A DNA stretch of 64,000 nt from NCBI RefSeq assembly GCF_036669915.1, contig NC_089322.1, positions 2,790,001 to 2,854,000 on the forward strand, read 5' to 3'. The notes beneath the pieces are model-generated. The model was not told the DNA's origin, searched no databases, and saw nothing but the letters and a program-made list of their open reading frames with translations. Below are positions 54,401 to 64,000 of the stretch, in pieces. A program made the translations under genes and the position numbers. The stretch's first letter is position 1. Each line of letters opens with the position of its first letter. The stretch comes from Pocillopora verrucosa. Its lineage: Eukaryota > Cnidaria > Anthozoa > Scleractinia > Pocilloporidae.

Positions 54401-55758
54401 AATAAGCAAGACGGGGTTGCCTACATTATAATGCAGCAGACTCCTTCTTCTTTGCCAAAACATTTTACGCAGGGATATAAAATGGGTACCGGAAAACTGA
54501 AAACACGACAAAATACCACGGAGTGAGGAGGAGAGGGGAGCGGTTGGAAAGGCATGTCACCCGAGGTGAAGGACTATTATCCTTGTCGCCTTGTGCTATG
54601 AAATCCGATGAGCGCCGCTAAGGTTATATCTCGGGAGTTATCCCAGGGGTTATCCCTGGGGCGACCCTCTGGCTTTTACGGCTTACGGTTACAGTTTTAG
54701 TCACTTCACGGCTAACGTTTAATTTCAAATTCGTTCCTTTACGGTTATCAGAAAAAATTTCTACGGTTAACTTTTCCTTTACCATCATTGGTTAGAATTT
54801 GTAAATTTTCACGCCTAACGGACACCTGTTTGCCTGCTTCTGGACTGACTTTATAATAATTTTACCTACCGTCCTTTTTATTTCCATTGTTAGGGCCAAG
54901 GTAAACAAAACTATCAATTGTATACGAAGGACATACAACATCTGCTTTGGAGCAGATTATGCGCGTCATTTTGAGAGTGTTCGAGTACAATTCACAGAAA
55001 CTTCCATGTGCCATGAGGGGGCATTGGGATTACCTACTTCACACTCGTTGGAAGTTTTGGCCGCTCATTGCCCCGAATCGTTCAGCACTAATCTAAACAA
55101 CTGTTTAAAGTCCTTTCAAGGGACTTTTGCCAGAGACAAGACTGATCCAGATCTTTGCAAGTAAGTCGATATGAAGCATTTGAACAAAATTTTGTGCTTG
55201 GTGGGGGGGGGGGGGGGGGGGAAGTGCATTGAAACGAACCAATCTCCAATGTCCGGAGGTTTGCCCCGGCGGGGATGTTGCAGCTTCGAACTGATTAACG
55301 TATCAATGTTACCTAACGTTCCATCGAATTTCAACAGGGAACATGCTAAGGCCACAGAGTGTGTGAGAAAGCTCTTTGCTTCAACCTGCCCCAAGTTACC
55401 AACATCATACCGAGAATTGATTGATTTGACTTTCATCAAAAACAATTACAATCCTTACTGCGACAACAATCGTGACCCTGGAGCTTCCAAGATTCCGGAT
55501 CAATGCAACGGAGTGCGTGAACTTGACAACCCCTGGACAAAGCTGCTGAAAAACAACTCAACAAGCAACATCAATAACAACTCCAAGAGTGCGCATAATA
55601 TCACAAGTAATACAATCACCACTCCTACAGATGACATTCGTAGAGAATTCGTGAGTTGTTCACCGAAGCATATCAACGCCGCTACAGGCACTAGTATAAA
55701 TACGTTTCAAGCTTTCTTCTTTCCTTGCGTGATTCTGCAGTTGTTTTATACGGTTTGA
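51338..55758 (+). CDS. CRG6: secreted cysteine-rich protein with Asn/Thr-rich stalk
   Basis: Four exons: 51338-51395, 54056-54194, 54894-55160 and 55338-55758, phases 1, 2 and 2, 294 aa. Exon 1 (MEELVAIRMRSIFAVVFLL) and the first codons of exon 2 (VFLSGNEA) make a signal peptide; exon 2 has no ATG in frame, so the distant exon is required. The 14 family cysteines follow (DCRFLELFCDMRKC, NLNNCLKSF, NPYCDNNRDPGA), plus one in the linker and one in the tail. Between core and tail lies a stalk of about 55 residues rich in Asn, Ser and Thr with several N-glycosylation sites (NNST, NNS, NIT), absent from CRG1-CRG5. The C-terminus is hydrophobic (FFFPCVILQLFYTV). The most diverged plus-strand member; intron 1 holds a transposon. 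A second exon 1 lies at 49572-49629. Confidence 0.8.
53270..53877. mobile_element. Non-autonomous DNA transposon, second member, 8-bp target duplication
   Basis: Ends AAGACCTGTCCTGATTGTGC and, inverted, TAGACCTGTTGCTACTGTGC, like the element at 7927. Flanks are TGCACCAT (53262-53269) and TACACCAT (53878-53885), seven of eight matching. The internal GTTGCCACCTAAATTTCAAA also recurs inverted in the other copy. Length 608 bp, no transposase. It sits in CRG6 intron 1, about 180 bp before the acceptor. Confidence 0.8.
55203..55221 (+). repeat. Run of 19 G's in CRG6 intron 3
   Basis: Lies about 40 bases past the donor. The matching introns of CRG3 (36746-36772), CRG4 (40719-40731) and CRG5 (46669-46683) also have long G-runs 80-120 bases past their donors. 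Confidence 0.9.
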
Positions 55759-58700
55759 TTCAATGAAGTAAACTTTCTTGAAACCTTCGGAAGATCATAC
55801 ACGTCCAATCCACACAAACAGATTCCGATGGTAGAATGTGTTTATCTAACGGGATAGGCTAAATTATATTCGCAACACCTTCCAGACGAGGTAATTAGTA
55901 ATATTACCGGAACTCGTGGCGCGTAGAGTACCGGAAGTCAGACAATCAACAGCGAGGGTAAAATGTTGTCCTCATTTTAGCAGTATAAATAACATTTGTT
56001 TCATGTCATTTTCGTGTCACACCTTGCACACCTAAGAGTTCTCGAGGACTCAATTACTCGAGCAACCAAACAAGGAATTGGAAGATCGGTCGATTGAATC
56101 CTAACAGAGGACCTAGAATTGTTTTTATTCTCTGAGCGCTCATAACAAAAGCATCTTTTCTTACGCTTCGATTGGTTGTCCTTCCACAAATTTTATTCAC
56201 GATGGTAACTCTTTCACTCCATTATTTACCCATAAGACAACGTAACTTAAATGCGCTTATAACCAACAAATAGATTATATGCTCGAAACATCACGAGAGA
56301 ACTGGCGCCGAGTAGTAAATGAAATAAGGTGAGGGGGAGAGGGGGAATTAACGCAAGAGCCTCTCCATTCCCCTGAGGAGCGCTTCGCGGTTACCACGCT
56401 TGTAATGAGACATAGTATTTCAACTCATTTTAATGCAAGGCTGTATAAAGTTAACATGCACGGCAGCTTACACAACAACGTACACGCATATTGTAAATTA
56501 ATTAAAGTGATTAGCTGCAAAAAAAGCTTATGAACTGTTACTTATTAGAAAAGTGTGCAGGTTCTCCATGTTTTATGGGTCAGTAGTCACCACTTAGAGT
56601 TTGTGAAAATCTTTTAAAGCTTAAAACCATTTGAATTAGCTGACAAGTTTAATCTGAGTGCTAGTTATTGATATCCTATCAAGTAATGATCCTTAGAGCA
56701 AATAAACACATCTTGTCGCCCGACTGCGTATCTTTCTCAGTTCAATTACTCAGTTGTTCAGTTGGCGGTAGGTTCACATCGACCTTTATTTTATCAAGTT
56801 TGATTTTAAGTCTTCAACCTTTTTGAGGTATTGTCCACAGAACCTCATACACTGTTTGGAATTGTCAAGCCTTTTTCATTTCATTGTAGTTTTGGGGTTT
56901 TTCAGTTAAAAGACTTTCAAAATTTACACTTTCATTACTCATAACCGGACTTCTATAGGGGATGAACATGTCCCGGCTGGAGGGGAGTTGTATGATTCGT
57001 TGAATTTTCTTAAAATCTATAGCGCCGCTGACAATATACCTAGGGTAGAGTTTCCCGCGCCATGTGCGTTGCTTGGGAGTCGTTGGCATTTTTTTTGGTG
57101 TCTTTTTGCCAAGTTTAGGTTTTGGCTGAGGTTTTTGAGGTTATCCTGTGAAGCAATAACTTCGAATCGTCGCCGGGCAGATTCTCGTATGTAAATCGTT
57201 GTTTATAAGAATGTAAGGAAGCTGGACGCATACAAGTTGTTGTGTCGTACTTATTTTCGCCAAGCTTAGCTGGCCCCTCAAGGAGTGTTGGTTCTTCTCA
57301 GCCTCCACCACTCGCTAATAAAAAAGGGAAAAGTAGTAAAAATGATGCCCGGTCAAAGTGCGCGAGAAAAAAAACACAAATCAGAATACTGCAGACTACG
57401 AGCAATCCTTCCTCGTAGTCCATCGCGCAATTAAAAAAATATGAATGAAGAAAAAATTTGATTTTGTGTACCACTTACTCACAGAATTCTGGTCGATACC
57501 AATCATATATTTTTTTTGCCTTCTGAGCGGAGCGCAGAAATCAAACTCTCTGGCTTAGCTTGTAGTCACTTCTTTTCATGAGCCTTCTTTCAGAGTTCCG
57601 CGCGGCGTGCGGACATAATTTTTTTTTCCTTTTCACTGTTTTTTCTTGACAGATCGTAATGCTTAAGAATCTAAAACAAGTCAAAACAAAATGTTAAACT
57701 GACTTGTCATGTTGCCTGAGGCATAGCAATTAGAGGGTAATCATATAATTTTTGGGCGTTCTTAAAATGAAATGCATTTTCGGATTTTGTCGACAATACA
57801 GGTCAAATCATTCATCGGGACTTATAGCGCGCTATCCAATTTGCTCGATCTATTCCGTTCCAGTTTCTCTGCGTTTCAAGGTGAAAATTAATCCGGAGAA
57901 ATTGCCCTCTTAAATGGGAATTCCACTTAATATTTTCCCCTTTGTAATTATTATTGTCACTGTAAAAGTTTTCTTAACCTACCTTATTATTATTCTTGTC
58001 AACAATTACGCCCCGCGAAAGTTTGATCGTAAACGCTCATGATGTTCCGAGGACCCACTTGAAAAGGTCAATAAACCGTGCACATGATATAATTGTGTTC
58101 TAAAGCTGTATGCCGACTTCTTTGCTACTCATGGAGCCAATAGACGATTACTTTGAGAGAATTTTAAAAGACCGGTCCTTATGCATCATGTGCGAAAAGT
58201 GAAGTACTGATCGGAAAAAAAACTTAACAGGGTTTGGGAAAAATTTGCACCTCATTTGAGCTGAAGGAGCGATGGTCTTTGCAATGCACGCACAGACCGC
58301 TTAAGTTAGAAATCAATTTTGCATACCATAACAGAAACTAGATCTGTTAACAAGAAGACTTGAGAACGAGGCAGGGGGGAGGCTTAAGTCGCGTGTAGGG
58401 GAAGGATAAGGTAGTCTTCTGTGACAACATAGCGCCGTGAATTTCACTCTATGATTTCAAGATTTTAATTCAAGAAAAGATTTGGAAGCCAACTTCAGAT
58501 TTTTCAAGCCGGGCACGTCTAACTTAAGACTTTTCAATTGAGCGTAACATTCCTTGGGCCTTCTGTGTCACGCTCCGCTGTTATGCTAGTTACCCGATAG
58601 TTTATAGCAACAGCATTAGAAGTTTTATTCGCAGTAAATACTTTATAGCGGTTGAATTTTTCTTTTGTTTTCTTCTTTTTCTTGCGAAACGTAATACCAA

Positions 58701-59232
58701 AACACCTATTCTTTCGCTTATTTTATCAGAATGCGTTAACATTGCCCTCTACCTCCCCGGTCCCCTCCCTAAGAAATTGCAGCATTGATTTTATCTCCCC
58801 CGGAGGATGTATCAAACACAAGATTGTTTCAATTAATTCTAGATCACGCGAACTTAAAGTGCGAGTTGATGAGATGCAAGGCCATTTTTTGGGGGACCGA
58901 AAACTGCAACAATTCAGTTTTGGACAAAAGAAACTAAGCAGTTCACTTTGCTGATTTCCTAAGTGAAGCATCAATCGAGCTATCTTTCGCCAAACCGTTG
59001 AGAAAGATATACTTCAGTAGCATCTGGGGATTATTTTGAGCAAAGATGAACATCTGCAGCATTAGTGACGTTTTTCTGAGATACGACGGAAGACAATAGT
59101 TCAGCCTGTCAGATCAAAACTTGGGGGCTGTGGAAGAAATTCTACAGCTTCGCTCGCGTTCATTCGTGATCGAGTCTTCGATTGCGCACTTTTTACAAGT
59201 TTCTACTTGGCCTGTTAGGCCAAAATATACTT
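55759..59232. other. Intergenic between CRG6 and the GPCR gene
   Basis: Mostly AT-rich, with no repeat matched elsewhere in the window. One minus-strand frame at 56865-57089 is listed separately. No other coding exon is convincing. The GPCR promoter should lie near the right end; I see no TATA box in good position. Confidence 0.5.
56865..57089 (-). CDS. Possible small protein or last exon, unrecognised
   Basis: A 74-codon frame from ATG 57089 has a protein-like composition. A basic Pro/Lys-rich start (the upstream frame also reads PKPKLGKKTPKK) leads to YPRYIVSGAIDFKKIQRI, PYRSPVMSNESVNFESLL and an acidic-basic end. It might be a terminal exon with an acceptor such as CCTCAG near 57116. No family recognised and no paralogue in the window, so confidence is low. 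Confidence 0.25.
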   Translation of the reverse strand: MPTTPKQRTWRGKLYPRYIVSGAIDFKKIQRIIQLPSSRDMFIPYRSPVMSNESVNFESLLTEKPQNYNEMKKA

Positions 59233-61749
59233 ATGGTTCCAACCATGAAAGAGAGCACAAGTTTCAGCGTACAAGAACATACCAGTGCAGCATGTGTTTT
59301 GATAAATGGATCGACATTTTCCGAGAACCCGACAACGGACGTTTTGGTCGGCGAATCACCAGAATTCAAAACTTCCAAGTTATTTTTGTATTTCATCATT
59401 TTAGCGTTCAGTTCACTTGGCAATGGACTAGTCTTTTGTTTAATTTCCTGCAATCGCCGGCTTCGTCAAGCTTCGTCGAACAGGTTGTTGTTAAATCTGA
59501 GTGCTTGCGATTTTCTAACGCCATTATTGAGCATCCCGTTCGATTTAGCTCTGGAGGAACGTAGTTACATGTGGCCTTACGGCGCGATAATGTGTCGAAT
59601 GTTGTGGCCAGCAACGACATTTACAGCTACAGCCTCTGCCTTAACCTTGGCGGGCATTTCTTTAGACAGGTTAGTATAGAACGAGTTTTAAAATGAACCT
59701 TATAATTTACATGATTAGAGATACAGCGACGATTGTTTCACAAAAAGTTACCGTAGCAATTCTAGATAATTGGAGTTTGGTCCTTCGCTGATGGAAATTC
59801 TTAATCAATGCCAACGGAATTATTTATCACCAAATTTATTCCAAAAATTCAGATACTGTCAATTAATTAACTAACAGGAATTTATTATTCAAACGAAACC
59901 AGTGAGGAGGGAAGACACTTCTTTTTTTATTTTTTATTTTTTTTTCGCGCATGAGGTCCTTTTAATTAGTTATTTACATTTCAGCACAGTTCATTTGGCA
60001 GGGTCAGATAAATTATGCTCGAAAATTTGAACATTCTGCTTTTAAGCGTCACCCCATGAAAACAAGGCATTGTGCCAAAAATTATGTTCAAAATGTTTCA
60101 TGATGCTAAATTTAATAATTCAAAATTATGGCTTTTAGGAGCCCTTCAGAACAAAATATTTTAGTGGATCGAATTCCTGAAGCGCAGACAAGAGAAGCAG
60201 GCACATTTGTGGCAGTACTCAGGCCACAGAATTTATCTTTTATTGGACTGTAATATGGAGTGAATTTTAAACAACTTTAGCAATTGCGCCGACATCATGC
60301 TCGATGCTCTGGCTATAGAATTATGCCCAAAATTATAAAAATGTAACCCTTGCAAATGAAAAGATATATGCGTTGTTTACCAAGCGTGAGGTCGAGATGA
60401 TATTGGCGGAGTCTTTTTTTTTCCTTTTTTTTTTTTGCATTTTTCGAGGTCCATAAAAACGCCCCCCAAATAAAAAACCTAAGATAATATCCAGCCATCT
60501 TGACCGAGCAAGCTTGCTCATTAAAAGATTAATCATATGGCAAAAACTGATTTCGCTTTGATAAGAATCAAGAATGACTTGTTTCTTTCGAGAGCCGGGA
60601 AAGGAAACCAACTGGGTCGTTTATGTTTTCTATGTTTGGACTGTGCTCTGCCGCTTTAACGACTCCATCACCGACACTGTCCAAAAATTTCGAACTTTGT
60701 ACGGGCGCTTCACGCAGTTTTTTTCCTAGCACGGGATCACAGCGGACAAGATAAGCTCATCTTTCCCGCTCGGGTAGCCAATCAGAGCACAGGATTCGCT
60801 TCGTAATGCCCGCGGCCACTGCAAGCTTTATAATAAGATTACTTAGTGAAGTTGTGAATGATTCAAGCTTCAGGAGTTTTATATGCATTTTCGTTTCTAT
60901 TTATAACACTCCGACGGAAATGATACTGACTTATGTTAACTGCAATACCAAGACATGTGTTTACTTTTCAGATTCCGCCTTCTAATGCACCCCTTTACCC
61001 CGCGTCTTACGAAAAGACAGATAACCTTTCTCATCTCAAGCGTTCATATTCTGTCAGCGGTTGTGGTGGTACCCTATGTCATCGTCTTAAAACTTGAAGA
61101 TCACAATTGCGGGGAAGCATGGCCAAACTTCACCTCCAGACAAGCCTATACGGTAATCTTGTTCCTGGTACAGTACGCATTGCCTCTCAGCTTTATGACA
61201 GCCATGTATACATTGGCGTTGACGAAACTATATAATGTGACCAGTAACACGACTAAGATGCGCTCAAGGGGAGAAATACACCGAGATCGCGAGAGCAACA
61301 ACAGCACAGAGAGAGGTAGGGGAGTGGTTCGGAAGATAAGCTCTCGCGTGGCTAAGAGCATGAGGCGTGGTTTCGAGGTGGAGTCGAATGTACGGGTGAC
61401 AAAACTTTTCATCGTTATTGTTGCAATTTTCGCCGTCTTTATGCTGCCCAACCAGGTACTCTGGTTATGGTCAGATTTTGGCGGAGGACACACACACCAG
61501 GATTTGAACTCAATTAAGATTATCTGTTGGCTTTTCACGTACACTAATTGTGTTTGCAATCCTGTTATTTTTATAATATTTTGTAAGGAATTTCGAGCAG
61601 AGTTAGCAAAGATTCCAAAGAAACTGTGTTCGAACGGTCCCAGACCCCAGCTCAGCCTATCGCGGTCGAGTGGGCCTCCAACCCAGTGTATACCAATGAT
61701 AGAATGCGTTTCCTCACCAAACCATTACCAGTCCCTAGACGATAAATGA
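59233..61749 (+). CDS. Class A (rhodopsin-family) G-protein-coupled receptor, peptide-receptor-like
   Basis: Seven-helix plasma-membrane receptor of 404 aa. Exons 59233-59669 and 60972-61749, phase 2. The first ATG in frame is 59233; a second is at 59245. TM1 has the GN motif (SLGNGLVF, 61-68), TM2 NLSACD (88-93), then WPYG and the TM3 cysteine C121, paired with C192 in loop 2. TM3 ends DRF (145-147), replacing DRY, and the intron cuts the Arg codon. Loop 3 (about 237-288) is long and Arg/Ser-rich; TM6 has FMLPNQ in place of CWxP, TM7 has NPVIF (342-346). One glycosylation site (NGS) lies at the N-terminus. The TM2, TM3 and TM7 motifs resemble neuropeptide receptors (tachykinin or RFamide type), but the ligand cannot be told. 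It interrupts the CRG cluster. Confidence 0.9.
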
Positions 61750-62925
61750 CTTGAAGGAAAACACACCATGATCGACGTGTAAAGCAGTTCGACTGTGAAA
61801 TACGAATTGATGATTTTAGCAAATTCTTAGATTCTTGAGATTTCAACATTGTGGTTTTAGACTGCATCAGTCTGACAAGTTGATGACAAAGTGAAAATTT
61901 CCCTCGTGGGTCTGTTGATAGTAGACTGGAAAAAGGTGGGAGAAAGTAAATCCCACTAAACTACCGTTTTTTCAACAATCATCTAATTCAGAACATGTGA
62001 ATAGTCACATAAAACTACTTCATGATACATCAAGGCCATTCAGGACGATACATTATTTTCAAATAAACATAATAACAACGTAAAAGTGTGGACACAATGA
62101 AAATGGTCAGATTATTTCTTACTTTCGCAGCAAGAAACTAAAGCTTAGATCCATAACTTAAGCGAAATGAAGTTCTTTGTTAATACCCAATACCATGGTC
62201 AGAGCAGTCACACAGTTTCATGTAACAATAACAATGATGGAAATGATGACCCATATATGCAGAAGGAAATGTACAGTGACCGAGCATAAAACTTCATGAT
62301 TTCCCACAAGAAAACGGTTCCTGCCCCTTTTTGAGTTCATATGCATTCTTAATTGAAGACGGTCTCGTGGGCCTGTGATCGAGAGGAGACCAGGTATTAC
62401 CTCGTTTTCAGAGAAGCTTTTCGACTCTGAAAGAAAATTGTAAAATTTAAATCTCAAAATCATAAGATAAAATTGATAAGTGTTCTGAGATGAGGTGTCG
62501 GGTAAGACATAATTTGCAACACACGCCGCTTATGTGACAAAATCTCGTTAATAGCAGAAAATCAAAGTGAAGAGAAAAATGGCCATTAGCTGTAAACAGG
62601 ATGAAAAAACCATATCAAGGGAGAATTGTAAATGGTGGTAATTACATGAGACTATCAGCTAAGAGTAAAAAAGGACAAATCAGATAATTTCCACATCAAT
62701 TGTCAGGTTTATAACAACATTCATGACCTTAAAAAACGCTAAATTAGTGTTTAAGGAATTCTCAAATGATTCACACAGAAATAGAGACCGTACTATTTTA
62801 CATCGAATAGTGCCTTGCAACGCAAATTAGTTACACTTTATACAGATCCTGCAAATTGAGTAGCAGTATATTATCATTCAAGGCTTATTGAAAACGTGAA
62901 AAAACTGTACCACGCTTCCTTATAA

Positions 62926-63173
62926 AGTCACGGTTTATTCATTTGATTCAACGATTCTTTACAACGCTTCGGTTAACTCCTTCTCACAGCTCCTGGCTTA
63001 TCCGAAAAGGATATAAAAAACGTGGGGTAGCAAGCACGTGGAACAAGGCCATATATGGGCGAAAAAAAACACGTGTTGCATACATGTTTGGTTAAGTAAT
63101 TCACAAATGAAATCGCTTACAAATGTCAATCAAATTACGACTAATTAACGTATCGTACAGTTTTCAACAGGCT
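62926..63173 (+). repeat. Dispersed repeat, copy 2
   Basis: Counterpart of 27594-27851, same orientation, with several small indels. Unknown class. Confidence 0.75.
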
Positions 63174-63334
63174 CTAATATGAATAAATCTTTAAAATTGG
63201 AATCCGGTTCCTGGAGGCTAATCACTCCATCTCATACAACTGCTATTTCATGAAAAAATTTATCAAGCATTTTTCGTGTCGTCGTCCAAAATTGACCAAA
63301 ATTTATACAAATAACTTTTAATAGCAATTGAGAA

Positions 63335-63455
63335 GAAAGAAAGTCCTCATGAGGACTCATAATTTTTCTTTGTCCCATAAAAGAAGGTCCTCATTGGGAC
63401 TCAGAATTTTTTCTTTGTCCCACGCTAGCGTTAAGACGAAAAAAAAACATCTTTC
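63335..63455 (+). mobile_element. SINE 3' fragments, two in tandem
   Basis: GTCCTCATGAGGACTCAT..TTTCTTTGTCCCA and GTCCTCATTGGGACTCAGA..TTTCTTTGTCCCACGC repeat the body of the SINE at 29664; the polymerase III promoter part is missing. Confidence 0.7.
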
Positions 63456-63639
63456 TCTAAAGAAAATATGATTAAGAAAAGTCGATTGCCTGAAGCGCGG
63501 GAAATACAACTGATGGACTAATTGACCGCGCCACAATTTCATCTAATTTCGTTTCTGATTGGTTTAGGGGGCAGCACCTTTTTTTTTTTTTACACCAATC
63601 ACGAAGCTTTGTCTGATAAAGACATACATTTACCGGTTA

Positions 63640-63970
63640 CTATCGACACTGAACTGAAAATTTCTCCACAAGGAGAATTAGAATCAGTAGATGTAGCTCA
63701 GAATACAGTTTATTGCAGCACGCACCGCTGGAAGAAATTTTTTTTCTGCTAAGGACCGGTTTGATCGTAGGTCCCGGTACCTTTTCAGATTTCTGCTGAG
63801 TTCTGCGTGTGGGTGCTGTAACTGTAGTCGGAGGATAGTAAACTCTGTTAGGGCAGAAGGGATTGTAGCCGTCAAATAATATCTTCATGAGAGGTGATTC
63901 TGAGCCTTTCTTAGCAGGACATTCAATGTTTAAAAGATTATTTATACAATCCTTTGCCTTTGAGTACTCG
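63640..63970 (-). CDS. CRG7: last exon of a reversed cysteine-rich family member (partial)
   Basis: The exon begins after ATTGCAG at 63971-63977 with one base completing a codon, the same phase as the last exon of CRG1-CRG6, and runs 109 codons to TAG at 63640-63642. It starts EYSKAKDCINNLLNIECP, matching EHAEAKRCWMEAIMSDCK of CRG4, and continues LFDGYNPFCPN, matching VDYNPFCANN. The RDPGATG motif is absent; instead there is a Pro/Thr/Lys-rich linker (about 45 residues), a Cys-Cys pair and a hydrophobic segment (LHLLILILLVEKF). Upstream exons lie beyond the right edge. Because the tail ends in charged residues and Cys, a GPI anchor is less certain here. Confidence 0.7.
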
Positions 63971-64000
63971 CTGCAATATTAGAAATGGAATGTTAATAGA

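Larger units (their letters stand above)
61750..63639. other. Region between the GPCR gene and CRG7
   Basis: 3' flank of the GPCR, AT-rich, no coding exon recognised. Contains the dispersed repeat at 62926-63173 and SINE-derived pieces at 63335-63455. Confidence 0.5.

Noticed and set aside
55171-55330. Upstream extension of the last CRG6 exon through the G-run
   Set aside because: The paralogues show the acceptor TTTCAACAG just before the conserved EHA, so the upstream part is intron.
59121-59564. 147-codon plus-strand frame
   Set aside because: Overlaps the first GPCR exon in another phase; it has no family features while the GPCR frame has clear receptor motifs.
61146-61559. 137-codon minus-strand frame
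   Set aside because: Mirror of the second GPCR exon, without features of its own.

Overview
The window looks like nuclear DNA of a cnidarian, most likely an anthozoan such as a stony coral. Genes are split by AT-rich introns with GT-AG borders, the ATP synthase gamma and TMA7 proteins are clearly metazoan, and the DNA is crowded with small non-autonomous transposons, foldback elements, a tRNA-derived SINE and hammerhead-like palindromes. I see no bacterial genes, CRISPR array, rRNA or intact tRNA gene. The species is an inference.

Region 1 (1-14.5 kb) is gene-poor. It holds two diverged copies of one segment (about 229-5010 and 9376-11765). Each contains a gene for an unrecognised protein with a C2H2-like N-terminus: copy 1 is broken and cut by a 5'-truncated LINE, copy 2 is an open 160-codon frame. 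A hammerhead-bearing palindrome, an 867-bp transposon with perfect 8-bp target duplications, a GGGCC-ended MITE and a worn integrase-core remnant follow.

Region 2 (14.5-24 kb) holds two housekeeping genes diverging from a 215-bp promoter: the mitochondrial ATP synthase gamma subunit (minus strand, 8 exons, 301 aa, all junctions resolved) and TMA7 (plus strand, 4 exons, 64 aa). Introns and flanks carry about a dozen copies of a MITE family with TTAA ends and CCCTTTAACTCC termini, suggesting piggyBac-type mobilisation.

Region 3 (25-64 kb) is the most interesting part: a cluster of seven related genes or gene remnants for small secreted proteins with 14 conserved cysteines, N-glycosylation sites and a hydrophobic C-terminus like a GPI-anchor signal. 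I do not recognise the family. Six members lie head to tail on the plus strand (here CRG1-CRG6, placeholder names); the last exon of a seventh (CRG7) lies on the minus strand at the right edge. Splice phases are conserved (1, 2, 2). CRG1 and CRG6 appear to start in a distant signal-peptide exon. CRG3-CRG5 start directly upstream of what was once the splice acceptor of that intron, so its pyrimidine tract now encodes the signal-peptide core. CRG6 has its promoter and first exon duplicated 1.8 kb apart. CRG4 and CRG5 lie in a recent duplication of about 4 kb, and CRG5 has become a pseudogene. A rhodopsin-family GPCR sits between CRG6 and CRG7.

CRG proteins probably act at the cell surface, but their function cannot be read from sequence. 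Exon coordinates were assembled by eye from splice consensus, reading phase and paralogue alignment; no database search was possible.
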